Positions 47,371 to 59,059 of a DNA stretch of 64,000 nucleotides are shown one piece after another. Within the stretch, counting starts at the first letter, position 1; every line of letters begins with the position of its first letter. The notes beneath the pieces are model-generated. The model was not told the DNA's origin, searched no databases, and saw only the letters and a program-made list of their open reading frames with translations. Source of the stretch: Punica granatum (lineage: Eukaryota; Streptophyta; Magnoliopsida; Myrtales; Lythraceae); NCBI RefSeq assembly GCF_007655135.1, contig NC_045127.1:42605538-42669537 (forward strand), written 5' to 3'. A program made the translations under genes and the position numbers.

Positions 47371-47529
47371 CATGCGTGCGTGCTGATTGCATGTCTTGAG
47401 AGTATTCACTTTCTTGGGGGGATGCGTGACGGACACACGTGATGCGGCGTCTTCCTTCTCACGTGTGTCCGTCACACATCCCCCAAGAAAGTGAACACTC
47501 CCAAGACATGCAATCAGCACGCACGCATG
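47371..47529. repeat. Foldback with 71-bp arms
   Basis: The arm at 47371-47441 is the near-perfect reverse complement of 47459-47529, with a loop of about 16-17 bp. Only a few mismatches are visible. The right arm resembles the end of the large Tat/Ogre-like LTR (the CTTCTCACGTG and GAACACTCCCAAG blocks; compare 11710-11760). Confidence 0.88.
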
Positions 47530-50500
47530 CGGTTCCCGACGAGTAAATTTGTTTACTGCTTGATTAAGGTACACTTGTCTCGCTCGTTTTGACACCGTAA
47601 ATTCGGAAAAAAAAAATTTGATTCGAACCATGAGACCGAAAGAGGAGCAGATCCTCAAGTCAGGAGATTGGTCCACCGTCCTCGCATCTCGATTAACTAG
47701 ACCGTAATGGCTAGTTCACCATGTGAACCGAACCAATAACTCTTGTGGTCCCGCTCATCTCGGGGACTCGTAAACAGACTCGATCTATTCCGACTCTTAG
47801 ATTCTACGCTTGCCGACTAGAATCGTTACATAAATAAATGTACAAATAAATATCTCACAATGTACTCTCAAATAAATATAAAATTACAACAGATAGACCC
47901 CGGTCGGTTTGCATTCGGCCAATATTCCGCTCCAGCTCACCGTGAGATTTGAAAGACCGAAACAGAAATTAATGCGACGCGGGCTCATGAGAGTCGAAGG
48001 TCGGGGTCCAACAGAATCAACGGACTCCAAAAGGGCCAAATGGTCGTCGAGATATCTGCGGGATCAGTTAACTTTCGAGTGATTGTCTAACTTCGTTTCA
48101 CACATCCCAACCCGAGTCATCCTCCACATGGACGCTACACGAGTGGGAACGGTGACTCGAGGCAAGACCTCATGCTGCGCTCGGATTGCACGCACTGTAT
48201 GTGTATGGCGCGTTGGACCCTGTGGTTGATGGTTAATGGGCATTGGACCCCGTGCATGTCGTGTCCTAATAGAGTAGGGCTCGACCTGCAAGAAAAGCAG
48301 ATAAAACAGAAAAAGACAGATAAAGACAGACAAAAATAGACAAGTTGCCGGATTTATGTAATTTATCAAATTCTTGCGGGGTTTTTATTAAGATACATAA
48401 CACTACAATGCACAATCATGGGCATGTTGAATCACATCAAGACTTAATTTGCCGATTTAAAGTCTAAATGATCGATTAAGCCGATTTTAATTTGTTTAGT
48501 CGACTTTATTCCTTTAAACCGAGTGAGCATAAGATTAATTCGTGTGGTTCATTCTCACTTCAAACAACCGATTTTAAATCCGATTCTTTAAAGTATTCAA
48601 ATTCTTGCTCATATCGATTTTAATCACTCGCCCCATTTTCAAAAGTCGGGTTTGATTATTAAACCGATTCATCACATTGTCATATGAGACATGCATTCCA
48701 CATCATCCTAATTCATGCAAGCATCGAATCAACAACACGATAATAACAAGCCTTTACAAAGCCGGCACCGCCATGATCTTGGGAAATACAAGCAAACATT
48801 CAAACATGCATAAACACCCGATATTAGTAGGAATCCATAAAATGGCAACGGCACATGAATTAGGAAAATATAAAAACACGAGAACCGACTAATTTCAAGG
48901 AGGAGGAAGCCACCATGGGCTTGAGAGAGCTAAAGGAGCTCTCGGCCACCTCCTCTTGAGGTGTGGCTGTGAGCTCCAATGGCCCACCCGAGCCATGGTG
49001 GTGTCCTCAACTCCGAACTTAGTCACTTCCTGTCATACTATCACTTAGTACATCATCATAAGTGCTAGTAAACGAGCTAATATGACATTTAAACGAAAAC
49101 ACGCATGATATCGGCCGAGGATCGCCTTATCTCCCTACAGAACTCGAAAATTAAAAGTCGTAACTCCTCTAAGGGTTTAGAGGGTGTTATACCTATGCCT
49201 CGAGGGTGAAATGTGTCGGGAAGAGTCTTGAAACAAGGAGAACACAACTCTGGATAGTCGGGTGTGTTGGAGACTCAAGAAGAGCCGGTTATGCCTTGGA
49301 GAGAACCCAGTTGGAATGGGAGGTTGGAGGTGGTTCCCGCAAGTTGGCACGGTGGCTCACAGTACCTAAAGGACCCCTGGACGTGGCCATCGGTAGCTTG
49401 AAGATGGCCAGTTCCCCTGCTGACTCGCCTAGAAGGAGGAAGCCAAAAGAAGAGGAAAACGGCCCGACAGAGGACCCGACTTTGAAGGAACGGCAAGGAG
49501 CGGGTGTGGTGACTAGGCACGATGGCTCCTAACTGCCAAGGGAGCGCTGGAGGTGGCTAAGGGAGGTGCATCAGCTGCTTGAACTTGAACAAACCCGTGA
49601 GGAAGAAAAGAAAGAATAAAATCGAAAAATGAAGGAAACCGAGAAGAGAAGGTATGATCGTGTGGCTTGCTTGGTGGAGCGGCTCTTCGAATGTGACCTC
49701 CTTGTCACGAGGACGGTGAAGGTCGTGGATGACCCATCAAAAAGGTGTAGGCACGACTCACCTTAGTCGTGAAAGGAAAAACTCACCTAGAAACCGAGAA
49801 AATTCGAGGAAGACCCGGTTTTGGAAACTGCTAGAATGGCACCAAGAGGCTTCAAATGAAAAAAATTAACACCACCAATGGACTCGGAAGGTCGAAAAAA
49901 AAGGGGATATATAGTTTGTTGAAGCTTGAGCTAAGACTGGAGGCGGTCGCCGAAAAACGGGATGTTTCCTGACTAGAATCGGCCTGTTTTGGCCTGCTGG
50001 GGGGCTGGACGACCGGGGGAATGGGAGAGGAGTTTAAGCGGATTTCTTGAGCGAGAAAGGCTAGAGAGTGATGGAAGAGAAAAAGTCATTGAGTTGTCTT
50101 GTGTTTAGACTTATATAGGTAAACTAATGATTCAAACTAATGAAGATTAGTGAAAATTAAGTAAAATTAAGGGGAAATGAATCAGGGGCCGGTTGGATTA
50201 GGGGGAGGCAAGAGATAAACAAGATCCATCATTCAAGAAAGTTGATGGAAGAGATGGATGGGAGATGTGAACTAAATAATTTAATATTTTTAGGGGGAAA
50301 ACTTGCAAATTAAAAAAATGGGGAGGAATGGAGGGCGTGGCCATGGGTCCCACATGGCTTGGAGAAGGATCAAGGAAGCTCAGGTCTCGGTCGGTTGTGC
50401 GTTCGAGTTTTGTGTCTCGAATGAAGGACGCATTGTCGATGTATGCGACGAGACAATCCGAACGAGCCTAATATTGATATGTTTTGCTTTTAGGGATGAC

Positions 50501-51361
50501 TTTGTGGCCCGAGGGCTCGGGAGTCGGTTTTGCTTAATTCGGGTGATTGGAGCAAAATTAATTGTTTATGTCGTCCGTTCATGTATCTGCGTGTTATCTG
50601 GCCGTATTGATGTACTTTATTGCCTGGGCAGAATAGTTGACTCCGCAGCCTCCGCTGGAAACTGGATCCTAACATCTCGAAATTTGTAATCGGAGTTTTC
50701 TCATTGTTTCCCAAGTGCCTTGATGTAGCCGGAGGCCATTGTGTTCTCTATTTGTCGAAAACGGAACCTGAAGGTTCGTCAAACGACGTTTGAGACCCTT
50801 TTAGAGCCGCTCGAAAAACATGGATAATTTGTATAGTCCGAATTGAAATGGTCTCCCTGGCCCTTGGGGTTGTTGGGATTGGGTAGACAGACCCCGGGCG
50901 TTAACATTTCACCAAACAAGCTCCAGGCTCGAGAATCCACTAGAAATGTACCCTTTTTCCGGTTGAATGGCACTCGGGAGACCTGAACGACTTGTGCGGT
51001 GTGGTCAGGCACCACATCTTTAGTCCTTGAGGTCCCTGGGATTGGTTGGACTTGATTTCGAGCACTGATGTTTCGTCGAGCAAGTCTCCGATTAGAGATT
51101 TCCGTAGAAATGGGCCATTTTTCAAGCTTTGGACCCACTCGGGAGACCTGAATGATTTTCGAAGAACAGTCTAATTTCCATTCTATGGTCCTAGGGGTCC
51201 TTAGATGTCGCTAGACCTGTCCTCGCGTGTCCTTAATTCGCTTGTTGAGTGGGTGTCTCAGGAGCCCCACTAGAAAGGCTGTTTACGAACACTCAGGAGT
51301 GCCCCGGCTCAAGTAGATTATTTGCGAAATGCGCAAGGAGGTGATTTTCATCAATTTGACA
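47530..51361 (-). mobile_element. Reverse-oriented relative of the large LTR, possibly a solo LTR
   Basis: From about 47540 to 48290 the minus strand follows the large LTR block by block: the GGTGTCAAAAC motif (47590), the GTACATTTATTTATGTAA motif, ACCGACCGGGG, CACGGTGAG and TTAATTTC (to about 47980). A weaker match at 48760-48780 corresponds to the LTR block GATCATGACGGCACCG. Further right I see a minus-strand TATA (CTATATAAG near 50112-50120) followed by CT-rich sequence, and a possible LTR start TGTCAAATTG at 51361. The total would be near 4 kb, the size of the large LTRs. The left third is well supported; the extent to 51361 is inference, and no target duplication was found. I see no host gene here. 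Confidence 0.5.
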
Positions 51362-51631
51362 TCATGAGATATTTTTAGAGCCCCATACTGGATATCTTAT
51401 GATAGTCCAGTGATCCGATGATAAATAGTGCTGCTTGGGATTGGATACCTGTCTGATCTCTCTGATTCCTTTTTGTGACCTTCTTGGAGACCCCTGGGTC
51501 TTTTCTATAGTCATGCCCCAGGGGTCGTTTGGTTGACCATGTTGACCCAACTGTAAATAGTGATCCGAGCTTTGTCGAGCTGTCTTCTGTTGGTGCTCGG
51601 GTTAGGGTCAGGATAGCTGTCACTGTTCTTC

Positions 51632-51835
51632 TCATGGCGAGGATGAGATTGAGCCATGAGGCGCATTAGCTGGAGTGGGAGCCAACGAAGCGGTGGGCTT
51701 CGAAGGGGAAATGGTTTTAGTGGAGTCGGCGGCGAGCTTGGGATCAGGGGAGGGCGAGATTTGAGGCGGATTTGCGGACAATGTGAGGTGCACGAAGAGG
51801 AGAGCAATGAGAGTGAAGAAGCAGAACTTCGCCAT
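51632..51835 (-). CDS. Putative small secreted Pro/Ser-rich protein, 67 aa
   Basis: The protein begins with a clear signal peptide (MAKFCFFTLIALLFVHLTLSA). A short mature part follows with SPSP, APTP and NAPHG motifs, like the backbone of small arabinogalactan-type proteins. A TATA-like TTTATAAAT on the minus strand at about 51970-51978 lies some 135 bp before the ATG. There is no carboxy-terminal GPI-type hydrophobic tail and the frame simply stops after SISSSP. It may be a genuine short gene, the first exon of a longer one, or a gene cut short by the LTR-like sequence that starts around 51361. The family is not recognised. Confidence 0.45.
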   Translation of the reverse strand: MAKFCFFTLIALLFVHLTLSANPPQISPSPDPKLAADSTKTISPSKPTASLAPTPANAPHGSISSSP

Positions 51836-52017
51836 TGATGGATGAGAAGAAGGAAATCAAATCGTAGATGAGATCTGATGGAGGGTAGTAGAGAAGTAAA
51901 AGTAGAAGTGGAAGTGCGGTTGGGCTGCGTTGAATTGGGTGAAAGAAATGAAAGGAAATTAGGTTAGGGATTTATAAAGTTAGAATTACATAAGGATATT
52001 TTGGTAAATCCAAATAT

Positions 52018-52248
52018 ATAAACGGGTTAATGGGTTACATGATTATAGTAACACGATTAAACATATCAAAATAAACAGGTTTAATCGTGTATAATCGGGT
52101 TACACGGGTTCAACCCGGTAAGACGCGCTTATTAACCATGTTTAAACGGGTTGGACCCGTTTAGACCAATTATCAAAAATGTCAAACCCAAACCCATTTT
52201 AACTTCGTGTCGTATTCGTATCGTGTGAAATATTGCCAGCCCTACCCG
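52018..52248. repeat. Dispersed repeat with ACGGGTT motifs
   Basis: Many GGGTTAA, ACGGGTT and AACCCGT motifs end in ATTGCCAGCCCT. This is a common plant repeat style, probably a hAT-like non-autonomous element end; I could not find the opposite terminus. Confidence 0.4.
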
Positions 52249-52385
52249 AGACCCCATGCATGCATCTATTTAAATAAATTTTTCATAGGCAAACACAAAA
52301 AAAAAATAAAAATTAAAGGTCTTTCGAGTAGATCGGACTGGATAAGATCGGTTGAACCGGTTCGACTGGCAAATCCAGTTCGATT

Positions 52386-52434
52386 TTAACAACAACAACA
52401 ATCATCATCATCATCAACATTATTATCATTATTA
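52386..52434. repeat. AAC/ATC/ATT compound microsatellite
   Basis: Short runs of AAC, ATC and ATT triplets follow one another directly. Confidence 0.8.
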
Positions 52435-52494
52435 GGAAAAACTACATAGATAAGCACAAGCTTACAAAGATTTCAAGAATGACGCATTTTTATT

Positions 52495-53565
52495 ATTCTG
52501 GATGGCAGTCAAGAGCAACACAAAAGTACTTTTCAGTGAAACAATGAAGGAAATGAATGCCATGTCGCCTTAAGCTTACAAAGATTTCAAGAATGTTAGA
52601 GATGAAAAGTTCTATAGGTGTAAGATCAACACTTTGACCAAGTGTGAAGTGACTGCTGATAAATTGCCAAAATGCTTCAATGCTAATATACGTAGGGCAA
52701 GACGCAAGCCAATCATTGACATGTTGGAATCCGTTAGGACATCCATGATGAAAAGGCTGAGTGAGAAGAGGGCTATGATTGAGAAATCAAGTGACATACT
52801 ACCCCCAAGAATAAGGAAAAGGTTAGAAGAGAGAACAAGGTGACAAGTTGCTGATGCACATCAATATATGTTGGTCAGGGAAATTTTGAGGTGGCACACT
52901 TGACCAATAGCTTTGTTATATATATTCAGGAGAAGACATGTACATGCACGGCCTAGAACCATACTGGTATCCCTTGCCCTCATACAATTACATGCTTAAC
53001 TTCTTATGGGAAGGATCTAAAGATTATGTCAACAACTACTTTAAAATGCCAGTGTATCTTAGGGCCCATGATGAAATTATTCATCCAATCAATGGGCAAA
53101 GGATGTGACAAAAAGTTGGACATGATGATGTACTCACCACACTCAATAAGATACAACTAGGTAGGCCAAAGAAAGTAAGAAAGAATGATAAGAGTGAGAC
53201 TAAGAGAAATGAAAATCCTTCTAAACTTTCAAAAAAGGATATTTGCATGAGCTGTGGAATTTGCAAGGATTATGGGCATAACAAGACCACCTACAAAAAT
53301 AGTGGGCCAGTACAAGCTCAAGCCTCAACAAGTCAAGTAAGCTATGCACCATATACTTTAATCTTTTTTAAATCACTCTTTCAATGTACAAATTGTAATT
53401 TTAATTAAATATATGATGATAGGTGAAGAAAAGGAGAGGACCTCCTAAGGTCAGAGAGCATCAACTGAAAATGCAAAAGGAACAAATCAAGCTAATGAAC
53501 AAGGACTTGCATTGGAAAGACCATTAAAGGTACTTGGTCTTTCAAGGGATCATATTATTAGTTAA
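52495..53565 (+). pseudogene. MULE (Mutator-like) transposase carboxy-terminal pseudogene
   Basis: Across several frames the reading follows the MuDR transposase end: ETMKEMNAMS, then FNANIRRARRKPIIDMLESV and MKRLSEKR with PRIRKRLEE. A SWIM-finger remnant CTCTAxxHTGIPCPH follows near 52950, then KDYVNNYFKMPVYL and NGQRM. A basic LGRPKKVRK stretch precedes a degenerate CCHC knuckle (CMSCGICKDYGHNKT). Stops and frameshifts occur throughout, for example TAA near 52570 and TGA at 52841. A likely intron (GTAAGC at 53337 to TAG near 53424) separates the last exons. A 23-bp repeat (AAGCTTACAAAGATTTCAAG) at 52459 and 52573 flanks the start. The amino-terminal half is missing. Confidence 0.8.
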
Positions 53566-55731
53566 TGACCACGGAAAAGTGTCTTATAGAGATGAAATTT
53601 TGAGACGGAATGAGTTTTTTTCTCTAATTTGAGACGGAAATTTAAAAAATTGAGACGCAAAGTTCCATCTATCACCCAATAGAGGGGAAAAAAAAGACGA
53701 AAATCTCAATCTCTTTATTTGAGACGGATTATGAGACGGAAAATACCGTATCTTAGTATGGAGACGACACTTTCTATTTCAGAATCTGTCTCTCTTATTG
53801 AGACGGAATTTTGAGACCAAATGGGTTTGTCTCAATTTTGAGATGAAAATTTTAGATCGAGACGAAAAATTTCGTCTATCATTATAGAGATGGAAAATAA
53901 GACTTAGAACTATGTCTCTTTTTCTGAGATAGATCAGGAAACGAAAACTTCGTCTTTTAATAATAAGATGAAAATATCTGTCTCAAATTCCCGTCTCTAT
54001 CTACATGAAACGGAAGTTTTTGTCTCAAATTTCTATCTCTATGGATCCAGATACTACTTATAAGTTCGAATTTTTATTTATCCTTTTTTTCAATTTTTTC
54101 ATCTCGAATCTTCTTCCTCTCTTTCCGTAAAACTCAAAAGTTTTCTAGGATTTTACACTTAAAAAAATAAAAAATACTTAATCATTCGCATAGTAAATGC
54201 GTCAAATAAGTTATTAATTGCTCATATTAGTTTTAATGTTGAGTATAACCGAGATCACAAATAGCTAAGTATACGAATATAAATTGCTAGTGTTCTAAAC
54301 CGTTCATTGCACGGATTTATTTTTAATGGTAATTATATTCATTATATTAGAATTTTTAACGATGACTAAAAATTCTTAAATAATAATTTTAGTATATTCA
54401 ATACTCATTTAAATAGTTTAATGCCAACTTGCTACTAATTAACTTCTTTAAATTGCATTGGATATTTTAATTTTTTTTTAAAATACTATTTTGGATATTT
54501 TGTTGTAAGTTCATAAATAATAATTTCAATTTCAATCTTATAATAGAAGTAAGATCTCACATGATTAAATCAGCCCTCTTATTTTCTTAAAAGAATTTTC
54601 ACTAAAGAGAAATCATTTATTAATATAGAAGTCAATTTTATTCATATCACTATAAATTCGTAGAATTAGTGATTTGTTATTATTTTTTGGGGAAATTTTT
54701 ATATGAAAAATGAATTCTTTATGTGTAGTTTTCAAAGAAATAATATGTTTAAGAATCATAAAGATATAAAAAATAGTTTAAAATTTCACATTATAATCTT
54801 TAATAATAACCTTCGATAAAGTTGTATTAATTAACTTATTCAGTATTTTTTTTTAAATTCTCTTACAAATTTGATTTATACATTTTTATACGCAATTGAA
54901 TATTTTTTAAATTTCTTTCACATGCTAATAGTTTATGGTTTAGTCCTATATACGATCAATTAATTTTTTTTCAATATTATTTATATAATAATAAGTTATA
55001 GAATAATATCCAGTTAAATATTTCATTGCTATGTAATTATAAATGGACTATTTTAACCCTACTAATTATAACCCTATTTAATGCAAAGTAGAGTCAATTT
55101 TACTATATTTATGGATAAGAAAAGTCTATAAAAATTTCAAAAATTATTAAAATAAAATTCATACATTGATTGTACATTAAAAGTGTTGTAGATAAAATAA
55201 TAAATAAATTACAGACAAGAGATAAATAGTATTAGAAAAAATATACAAACTACAATAAGTGAAAGTGTAAAATCAATCGGAGAGATTTAATTGATAAGCA
55301 ATAGAAATTTAAATATCAATTTTTAAAATGAAAATTTGTAGTTATATGACAAATAATGAAATGTTAAAATGTTCAATAAATAAGAGTGGTTTAAGTGGTA
55401 ATATACATGCGCGCAAGGGTGAAGACCTTGGTTTAAATCTCCTCGAGTGCAAAGCCAACCATAATTAGCTAGACACGGCGCAATGCACCACTTGTATACG
55501 TGGTGGGCGCACATAAGCCTTGAGACAGTATATTTTGTCTATTAGATTGAGATAGAAAATTCATCTCAAATTTCTGTCTCAGTAGTGGATGAGACGAAAA
55601 TTTTTATCACATCATTTTGCGACGAGGCTTTTTGGGACGAACCCTCAGATGGAAAAGTCCGTCTCTATATTATGCAGAGATGCAAATTTTCGTCTCAAGT
55701 GTCGTTTCTATAGGAGCGAATTCTTGTAGTG
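53566..55731. mobile_element. CACTA-like non-autonomous element inside the MULE pseudogene
   Basis: The right end reads TTCTTGTAGTG, the reverse complement of the CACTACAAGAA terminus typical of CACTA elements. The left end near 53566 (CCACGGAAAAGTGTC) is degenerate. Both ends hold many GAGACGG or CCGTCTC motifs (53600-54010 and 55540-55710), which fits subterminal transposase-binding repeats. The middle, about 54060-55500, is AT-rich and non-coding. No clear target duplication was found, so the left boundary is approximate. Confidence 0.6.
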
Positions 55732-56059
55732 CACATCTTATATGTAAATAACAAGTAATGTAAACAGGTTAGGAATCCTTAGTTTACAAATGCTGATTTG
55801 CAAACTTCTTAGACTAGTGAATAATGACCTGTTGTAGAGAAACATGCTGTTGGAGTACTACACACTACTCAAACTGGAATGACTTATATCCATGTAAGTT
55901 ATAAACTTTAATGGTTATCTTGTTTATATATATCTTCCATATATCCATATAAGTTAATTGTTCTTCTCATTATTGTAGATGTCTAGTGAGAAATTGAGAA
56001 CCCGTTATGTGGGGAGGTTTGGAGAGCAATTTACAAAAAGAGTAACAACCATCAACAAG
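55732..56059 (+). pseudogene. MULE 3' exons, right of the CACTA-like element
   Basis: Two exon-like pieces (about 55835-55893 and 55980-56056) are separated by a GTAAGT...TAG intron. The second starts ATGTCTAGTGAG and reads MSSEKLRTRYVGRFGEQF. I think they continue the MULE transposase gene left of the CACTA-like insertion. The assignment rests on position and splice signals more than on family motifs. Confidence 0.4.
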
Positions 56060-56470
56060 CACTATTAGAAAATAGTTTATTTGAGACAGACAATTATAGA
56101 CGGACTCTAATTCGTCTGTAACTGAGATGGAAATATAGACGGTTTATGAACGGCATGTCTAGGGACGGATTTTGAGACAGACATTCTGTCTATAAATAGT
56201 ATAGATGAATTTTATGATCGGAAAGTTCCGCATCTAACTTAGAGACGGGGCATTCTGTCTTAAAATCCGTCTTAAAAGTTATTGATGGATAGAATAAAAG
56301 GAGTTATTTTTTATTCTAATATTGGTAGACGGAATTTGATATGAGCTTCTTTTGCATCTGCAATTTGAGATGGCATTTCAGATGGGTTATGGTTTGTCCG
56401 GAATTTGAGACGGAAACGGTTCGTCTCAAATCCGTCTCAATTTGAAAAACTGAACACCCACGAAACCTTA

Positions 56471-56644
56471 GGTGCGTTTGGTTTCAGAGTTAAAGTAACT
56501 TTGATTTTGATTTTGATTTTGAAAAAGGACAAATGAGATGAGAGTATAAATTTGACTTGGGAAATGCGTGTTTTTGTTGTGTAGTGTGTTGAGTTAAAGT
56601 TAAAGTTAAAATTAAAGTTAAAGTTTTTACAATCCAAACAAGGC
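56471..56644. mobile_element. MITE nested in the CACTA element (Tourist-like)
   Basis: The inverted ends are GGTGCGTTTGGTTTC and the reverse complement of AATCCAAACAAGGC, with TTA before the left end. The right side has AAA, not TTA, so the duplication is not intact. The interior has TTTTGA and AAAGTT runs typical of this group. Confidence 0.55.
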
Positions 56645-57035
56645 AAACTTCCCCAAATTCCCACCATCCCTTTTATGTTTTGAAAATCCCTCCATTTTCC
56701 CCGTTATTCACTCTAGAAATATCCCAACCACCTCATATATTTCTAGCAGTATATCTTCTCTCTTCTCTCATCACGTCTCCCGCAAAAAGTTCATGATTTT
56801 CGGGTCTCGGCATCAGAGAGCAACAGCGGCGACTGCAGCCATCCTTTCACCTCCATCTCAGCCCTCCCCTCTTGCTCCTCCTCCGTGCGTCACCAGCTGC
56901 CCCCCAACAAAGCACCTCCTCTTGAAGGACCTTCTCCTCTGCTTCTCCCTCTCTTCTCACTCCTGTCTGCTGTTAGGTGAAAGCTTCTTGGTGTAAAAAA
57001 ACTTGAAGAGGAGAATATATGCAAAGGGAGAAAGG

Positions 57036-57176
57036 AAATTACTTGAAAACTGGGGAATGCCTCAGTAAGTGTGTAGACCTGATTCTACCAAAACAAGTGT
57101 GTATATTTGTTGATGTTTTGCTGTTGCATGCAGCAAATTACTCGTGAACTGGGGAATGCCACAGTAAATGTGTAGA
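57036..57176. repeat. Duplicated 42-bp block inside the CACTA element
   Basis: A block starting AAATTACTTG at 57036-57077 recurs at 57135-57176 with a few changes. Confidence 0.75.
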
Positions 57177-57587
57177 TTTGCTGTTGTAGTATTTGCTCAG
57201 ATCTATTCAATTTTTCTGTTTTTCTTGTTGCGTTGCTGTGGGTCTTTCTCATGCAAAAATAAAAAATAAAATAATAATAATAATAATAGATATTCTTTAA
57301 AAAAAAAATTAGACGGATTAGGGACGGACTTTGAGACGGAAGGTACCTGTCCCTAGTCTGTCTATGCCTGTTAAGAAGGAAGTTCAGATGGATTCCTTGT
57401 TCGTCATACAGTATTATAGACGGAAGTTCAAATGGATTAGGGACAGATTTTAGATGGATTACAGACGGATATTTCCGTCTCAACACATACATACGGGATT
57501 ATAAACGGATACCAGTTTGCAATGTCTGTTTTTCGAATGATCATGAACTCATATGTAATCTGTCTCTAATATGAGATTAGAGACAGA

Positions 57588-58085
57588 TTATAAACGGATA
57601 TGCCCATCTATAATCGACAGTTTTCTAGTAGTGAAGACAACATGCTCCATCGACAACAATATTGATGTATTCACCGCAAAGCGCATTAGAAGCAAGAAAT
57701 ACAGGAAAAAAAAAAAGCCCTTTATCATCCCCATTTTCCATTTTCTTTGCCTTCTGCAACTACGAAGTGACTTTCTCTCCTTTTCTAGCGCAACTGCAAG
57801 CCTACCAAGAAACAAACATTGACCTTCATCTTCCCTAACCTTTTTTCCATTTTTCCCTCCCTTCTGCAATTGCAAGCCCATCAAGTCATTATTCTCTTCT
57901 AATTTCTTCACATGCTCACAACAAGCTAGCTTATTCATAACCTAGTCCATAATTGCCAAAATACAATCAAACTCAGTTATGTGATATCATAAACAACAAT
58001 AAAGATTCAATAGACAACTGCAAGATCAATCAATGCACAACAACACTATGTACCTCTCAGAATTTGCGCCATAGCTCGCAGCCAT
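57588..58085 (-). pseudogene. Possible GRF-type zinc-finger protein remnant
   Basis: A minus frame (57588-57938) has a charged coiled-coil region followed by a hydrophobic segment (MIKGFFFFLYFLLLM). This layout recalls small plant GRF-finger proteins with a carboxy-terminal membrane span. A candidate first exon is at 58054-58085 (MAASYGANSE, then a GTACAT donor). The finger itself is not seen, so this would be a broken copy. The left end of the frame runs into the CACTA terminus. The identification is weak. Confidence 0.3.
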
Positions 58086-58940
58086 TGCAATTGCTCTTCT
58101 TATCTCAATTTTCGACTTAAAATTGAAAGGCAATGCGCATAATCAATTGCTCGGTTATTGATTTTGAGAAATCAACTCCCAATTTCTTCAATCATGTTAT
58201 TCCCCAATTTTCCTTTCTCTGCCCTAATTTCACCCCTTTCCCATAGAAACCCTCGATTTTGCCCCAAATTGGAGGAAATCCAATTTAACACCCCTCTAAC
58301 CCTCAGAAGGCAAGCTGCATAAGCGGCCATCAGCCACATTAGCACCTAGTTTGCCACGTCATCATCTTTGACATAATGGTGGACGGATAATAGATTATGA
58401 GACGAGTCAAAAGTTTGTATATTTCTCTAATAAAAAGTGCATGCAAAAACGTAAAAGAAAAAATGTAAATTTTGCACTTTTTTTTTTATATAGTTTTCCT
58501 TTAATAATAATAATAATTATTATTATTATTATTATTATTGAGCTGTGCATCGACCGCCGCTAAATAATCTATTTGATTTTGTGGTACATAAAAATATAAT
58601 AATATAGATATTTCGTGATCAAGACCGCACACAAGTTAATATCCGAAGAAGATTCCTTTTATTTTCATGGCAGTTTCACCCAATATGTCTAGATTAATGT
58701 GTTACGATTGTTGTTCTTAGTATACTCTCGAAATCTATTCAAAACATTTTCCACAGTGTTTTAATAAAATCAAAAGAAGGGTATAATATTCCTTATTGAC
58801 GTGGACGTTCCTGTCGACATACACGTTTTCGCCACTTGCTTAATTTCCATTTTAGCTCCTTCCATTGCTTACAGACTCTTCTTAAATTCTTGATAAAGCC
58901 ACTCCAACACTTTCCTCAACCAACTAATTCACTCCTTAAA
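58086..58940. other. Intergenic, AT-rich, nothing recognised
   Basis: It contains a microsatellite at 58501-58540 and a single GAGACG-type patch near 58380-58410. No gene is supported. Confidence 0.4.
58501..58540. repeat. TAA/TTA palindromic microsatellite
   Basis: About five TAA units are followed by eight TTA units, which together can fold back on themselves. Confidence 0.9.
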
Positions 58941-59059
58941 TTCCCGCTTCACTTATGGAGGAACAAAATATTTATTTAATTTGGGTAAATAGAAAATTTC
59001 TCGAATCCACACTAAAGTATTGCCCACGATGCAAATTGTGGGGTTCGAGCCATTTAAGT

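Larger units (their letters stand above)
56060..57633. mobile_element. CACTA element, 1574 bp, non-autonomous, with AAG duplication
   Basis: The left terminus is CACTATTAGAAAATA and the right terminus is the reverse complement of CACTACTAGAAAACTG. A perfect 3-bp duplication AAG flanks it (56057-56059 and 57634-57636), as expected for CACTA elements. Subterminal regions (56085-56440 and 57300-57610) carry many GAGACGG, AGACGGA and CCGTCT motifs. No transposase is encoded. The interior holds a nested MITE and a duplicated 42-bp block, so some of it may be captured sequence. Confidence 0.85.

Noticed and set aside
49206..49532. 108-codon forward frame
   Set aside because: It lies in LTR-like sequence read in the opposite direction and has no recognisable domain.
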